Source: Tsukamurella pulmonis (lineage in GTDB: Bacteria; Actinomycetota; Actinomycetes; Mycobacteriales; Mycobacteriaceae). Taken from it: DNA of 64,000 nt. Below the pieces are notes generated by a model. The model worked only from the letters and a program-made list of their open reading frames with translations, was not told where the DNA came from and ran no database searches. The translations under genes and the position numbers were made by a program. The first letter of the stretch is position 1; every line of letters starts with the position of its first letter. Below, piece by piece: positions 63,111 to 64,000 of the stretch. The stretch is taken from assembly GCF_900103175.1 (NCBI RefSeq), contig NZ_FNLF01000002.1, forward strand, positions 2,060,136-2,124,135, in the 5' to 3' direction.

Positions 63111-64000
63111 ATGCACACCGGTGATGGACACTCCTCCGCTCATCCGCCCCGCCCCGACCGGGACCCGTTCGGCGGTCCGTCGGCCGGGTTCGACCGCCGC
63201 CGGTTCCTCGCCGGCTTCGGCGTGCTCGCGGGCACGGCCGTCCTCGCCGCGTGCGGGGTCTCGGCACCGAACAGCGGACCGTCGACCTCCGCCCGACCGT
63301 CGCGCCCCCTGACGGGCCCCGACCTCAGCGGCGCCGCCCCCGGCGTGCGCGTGCAGGACGACCTGTTCCGGCACGTCAACGGCGGCTGGGCGGACGGCTA
63401 CACGATCCCGGCCGACAAGGCCTCCTTCAACACCTTCACCGAGCTCTCCGATCGCGCGCTGGACCAGCTCAAGGAGATCATCGAGGGGATCAAGGACCCG
63501 CGCACCCGCAGCGACGAGGCGAAGATCCGCGATGTCTACGACTCGTTCATGGACACAGGCCGGATCGACCGGGAGGGCGCGGGCCCCATCAAGCCCGACC
63601 TCGACGCCATCGACAAGGCGGCGGACAAGGCGGCGCTACTCGATGTGATCGGCGCGCACGAGAAGCAGGGCGTCGGCGGCCTCGTGGGTTACTACGTCGA
63701 CACCGACCAGAAGGACTCGTCGAAGTACGTGCTCAGCCTCGTGCAGTCCGGCATCGGCCTGCCCGACGAGGCGTACTACCGCGACCCGAAGTACGCCGAG
63801 GTCCGCGACAAGTACCGCGCGTACCTCGAGAAGGCGGCCTCGCTCGCGGGCCTGGCCGATGCGCCGGGCGTCGCGGCGCGCGTACTCGCCTTCGAATCGT
63901 CGGTGGCGAAGGGGCATTGGGACAAGGTCCGCTCGCGCGATGCGACCGCCACCTACAACCCGTACCCCTGGACCGAGCTGGCGAAGCTGGCGCCCGGCTA
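63111..64000 (+). CDS. M13 (neprilysin-like) metallopeptidase, Tat-exported lipoprotein; 3' end outside window
   Basis: Open to the window edge (296 codons seen). The N-terminus has a twin-arginine signal (RRRFLAG at residues 29-35, hydrophobic core FGVLAGTAVLA) ending in the lipobox LAACG (Cys48), so the enzyme should be membrane-anchored outside the cell. The M13 N-terminal domain follows: DDLFRHVNGGWADGYTIPADKASFNTFTELSDRALDQLKEII, RDVYDSFMDTGRID and GLPDEAYYRDPKY. The zinc-binding HExxH lies beyond the window. Zmp1-like mycobacterial peptidases belong here, though those lack a Tat signal. Confidence 0.9.
   Translation, partial: MHTGDGHSSAHPPRPDRDPFGGPSAGFDRRRFLAGFGVLAGTAVLAACGVSAPNSGPSTSARPSRPLTGPDLSGAAPGVRVQDDLFRHVNGGWADGYTIPADKASFNTFTELSDRALDQLKEIIEGIKDPRTRSDEAKIRDVYDSFMDTGRIDREGAGPIKPDLDAIDKAADKAALLDVIGAHEKQGVGGLVGYYVDTDQKDSSKYVLSLVQSGIGLPDEAYYRDPKYAEVRDKYRAYLEKAASLAGLADAPGVAARVLAFESSVAKGHWDKVRSRDATATYNPYPWTELAKLAPG

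Overview
The window is a dense, high-GC (about 70 %) actinobacterial chromosome segment with housekeeping synteny typical of Mycobacteriales. Blocks in the order familiar from Mycobacterium tuberculosis are recA-recX ... miaB-membrane protein-DUF349-miaA-dapF-hflX ... lexA/LysM-nrdR and galE-ideR ... sigB-DUF3099/DUF3039-YihY. A Tsukamurella- or Gordonia-like organism is plausible, but the genus is an inference. recA has no intein. I see no IS element, prophage, CRISPR array, rRNA or tRNA, so this is core chromosome with accessory metabolic genes between conserved blocks.

Layout. 1-5.5 kb: 3' part of an indolepyruvate ferredoxin oxidoreductase, DUF2000/AraC divergent pair, recA-recX, VOC protein. 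5.5-10.1 kb: a five-gene glutamate-type ABC uptake operon on the minus strand (ATPase, binding lipoprotein, two permeases, second binding lipoprotein). 10.2-19.1 kb: miaB, membrane protein, an apparently deleted AAA ATPase, DUF349, dioxygenase-like protein, miaA, dapF, hflX, DUF1345. 19.1-24.1 kb: TetR plus a pair of acyl-CoA dehydrogenases, LysR and EamA exporter. 24.1-26.4 kb: lexA, LysM protein, nrdR. 26.4-33.7 kb: hrpA, class III aminotransferase, DUF485/acetate-type symporter. 33.8-39.6 kb: OxyR-like regulator, isochorismatase-like protein, HTH-less LysR effector protein divergent from DUF5997, secreted sphingomyelinase-like enzyme, SRPBCC protein. 39.6-49.6 kb: Ski2-like helicase, two tandem alpha/beta hydrolases, PAC2, MarR/hydrolase pair, APC permease, DUF4192. 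49.6-64 kb: galE-ideR, acuC-pat, sigB, methyltransferase, DUF3099/DUF3039, YihY, helicase, zinc-ribbon-like small protein, EamA exporter, 5' part of a Tat-exported M13 peptidase.

Regulation is unusually readable. recA carries both a LexA SOS box and a PafBC-type promoter. The lexA/LysM gap carries two SOS boxes and a second PafBC-like promoter. sigB has an ECF-type (SigE/SigH-like) promoter. At least a dozen genes have a TANNNT -10 hexamer 5-8 bases before the start codon, the signature of leaderless transcripts. In the 18-bp hrpA/aminotransferase gap the two opposing -10 hexamers are the same bases read on opposite strands.

The most unusual items are the shared bidirectional -10 element, the AAA ATPase that seems to have lost its signature and Walker B segment by an in-frame deletion, a 58-bp tandem duplication at the acuC/pat junction that creates a 21-codon mini-ORF, and the DUF5997/LysR-effector divergent pair that may be a split regulator.
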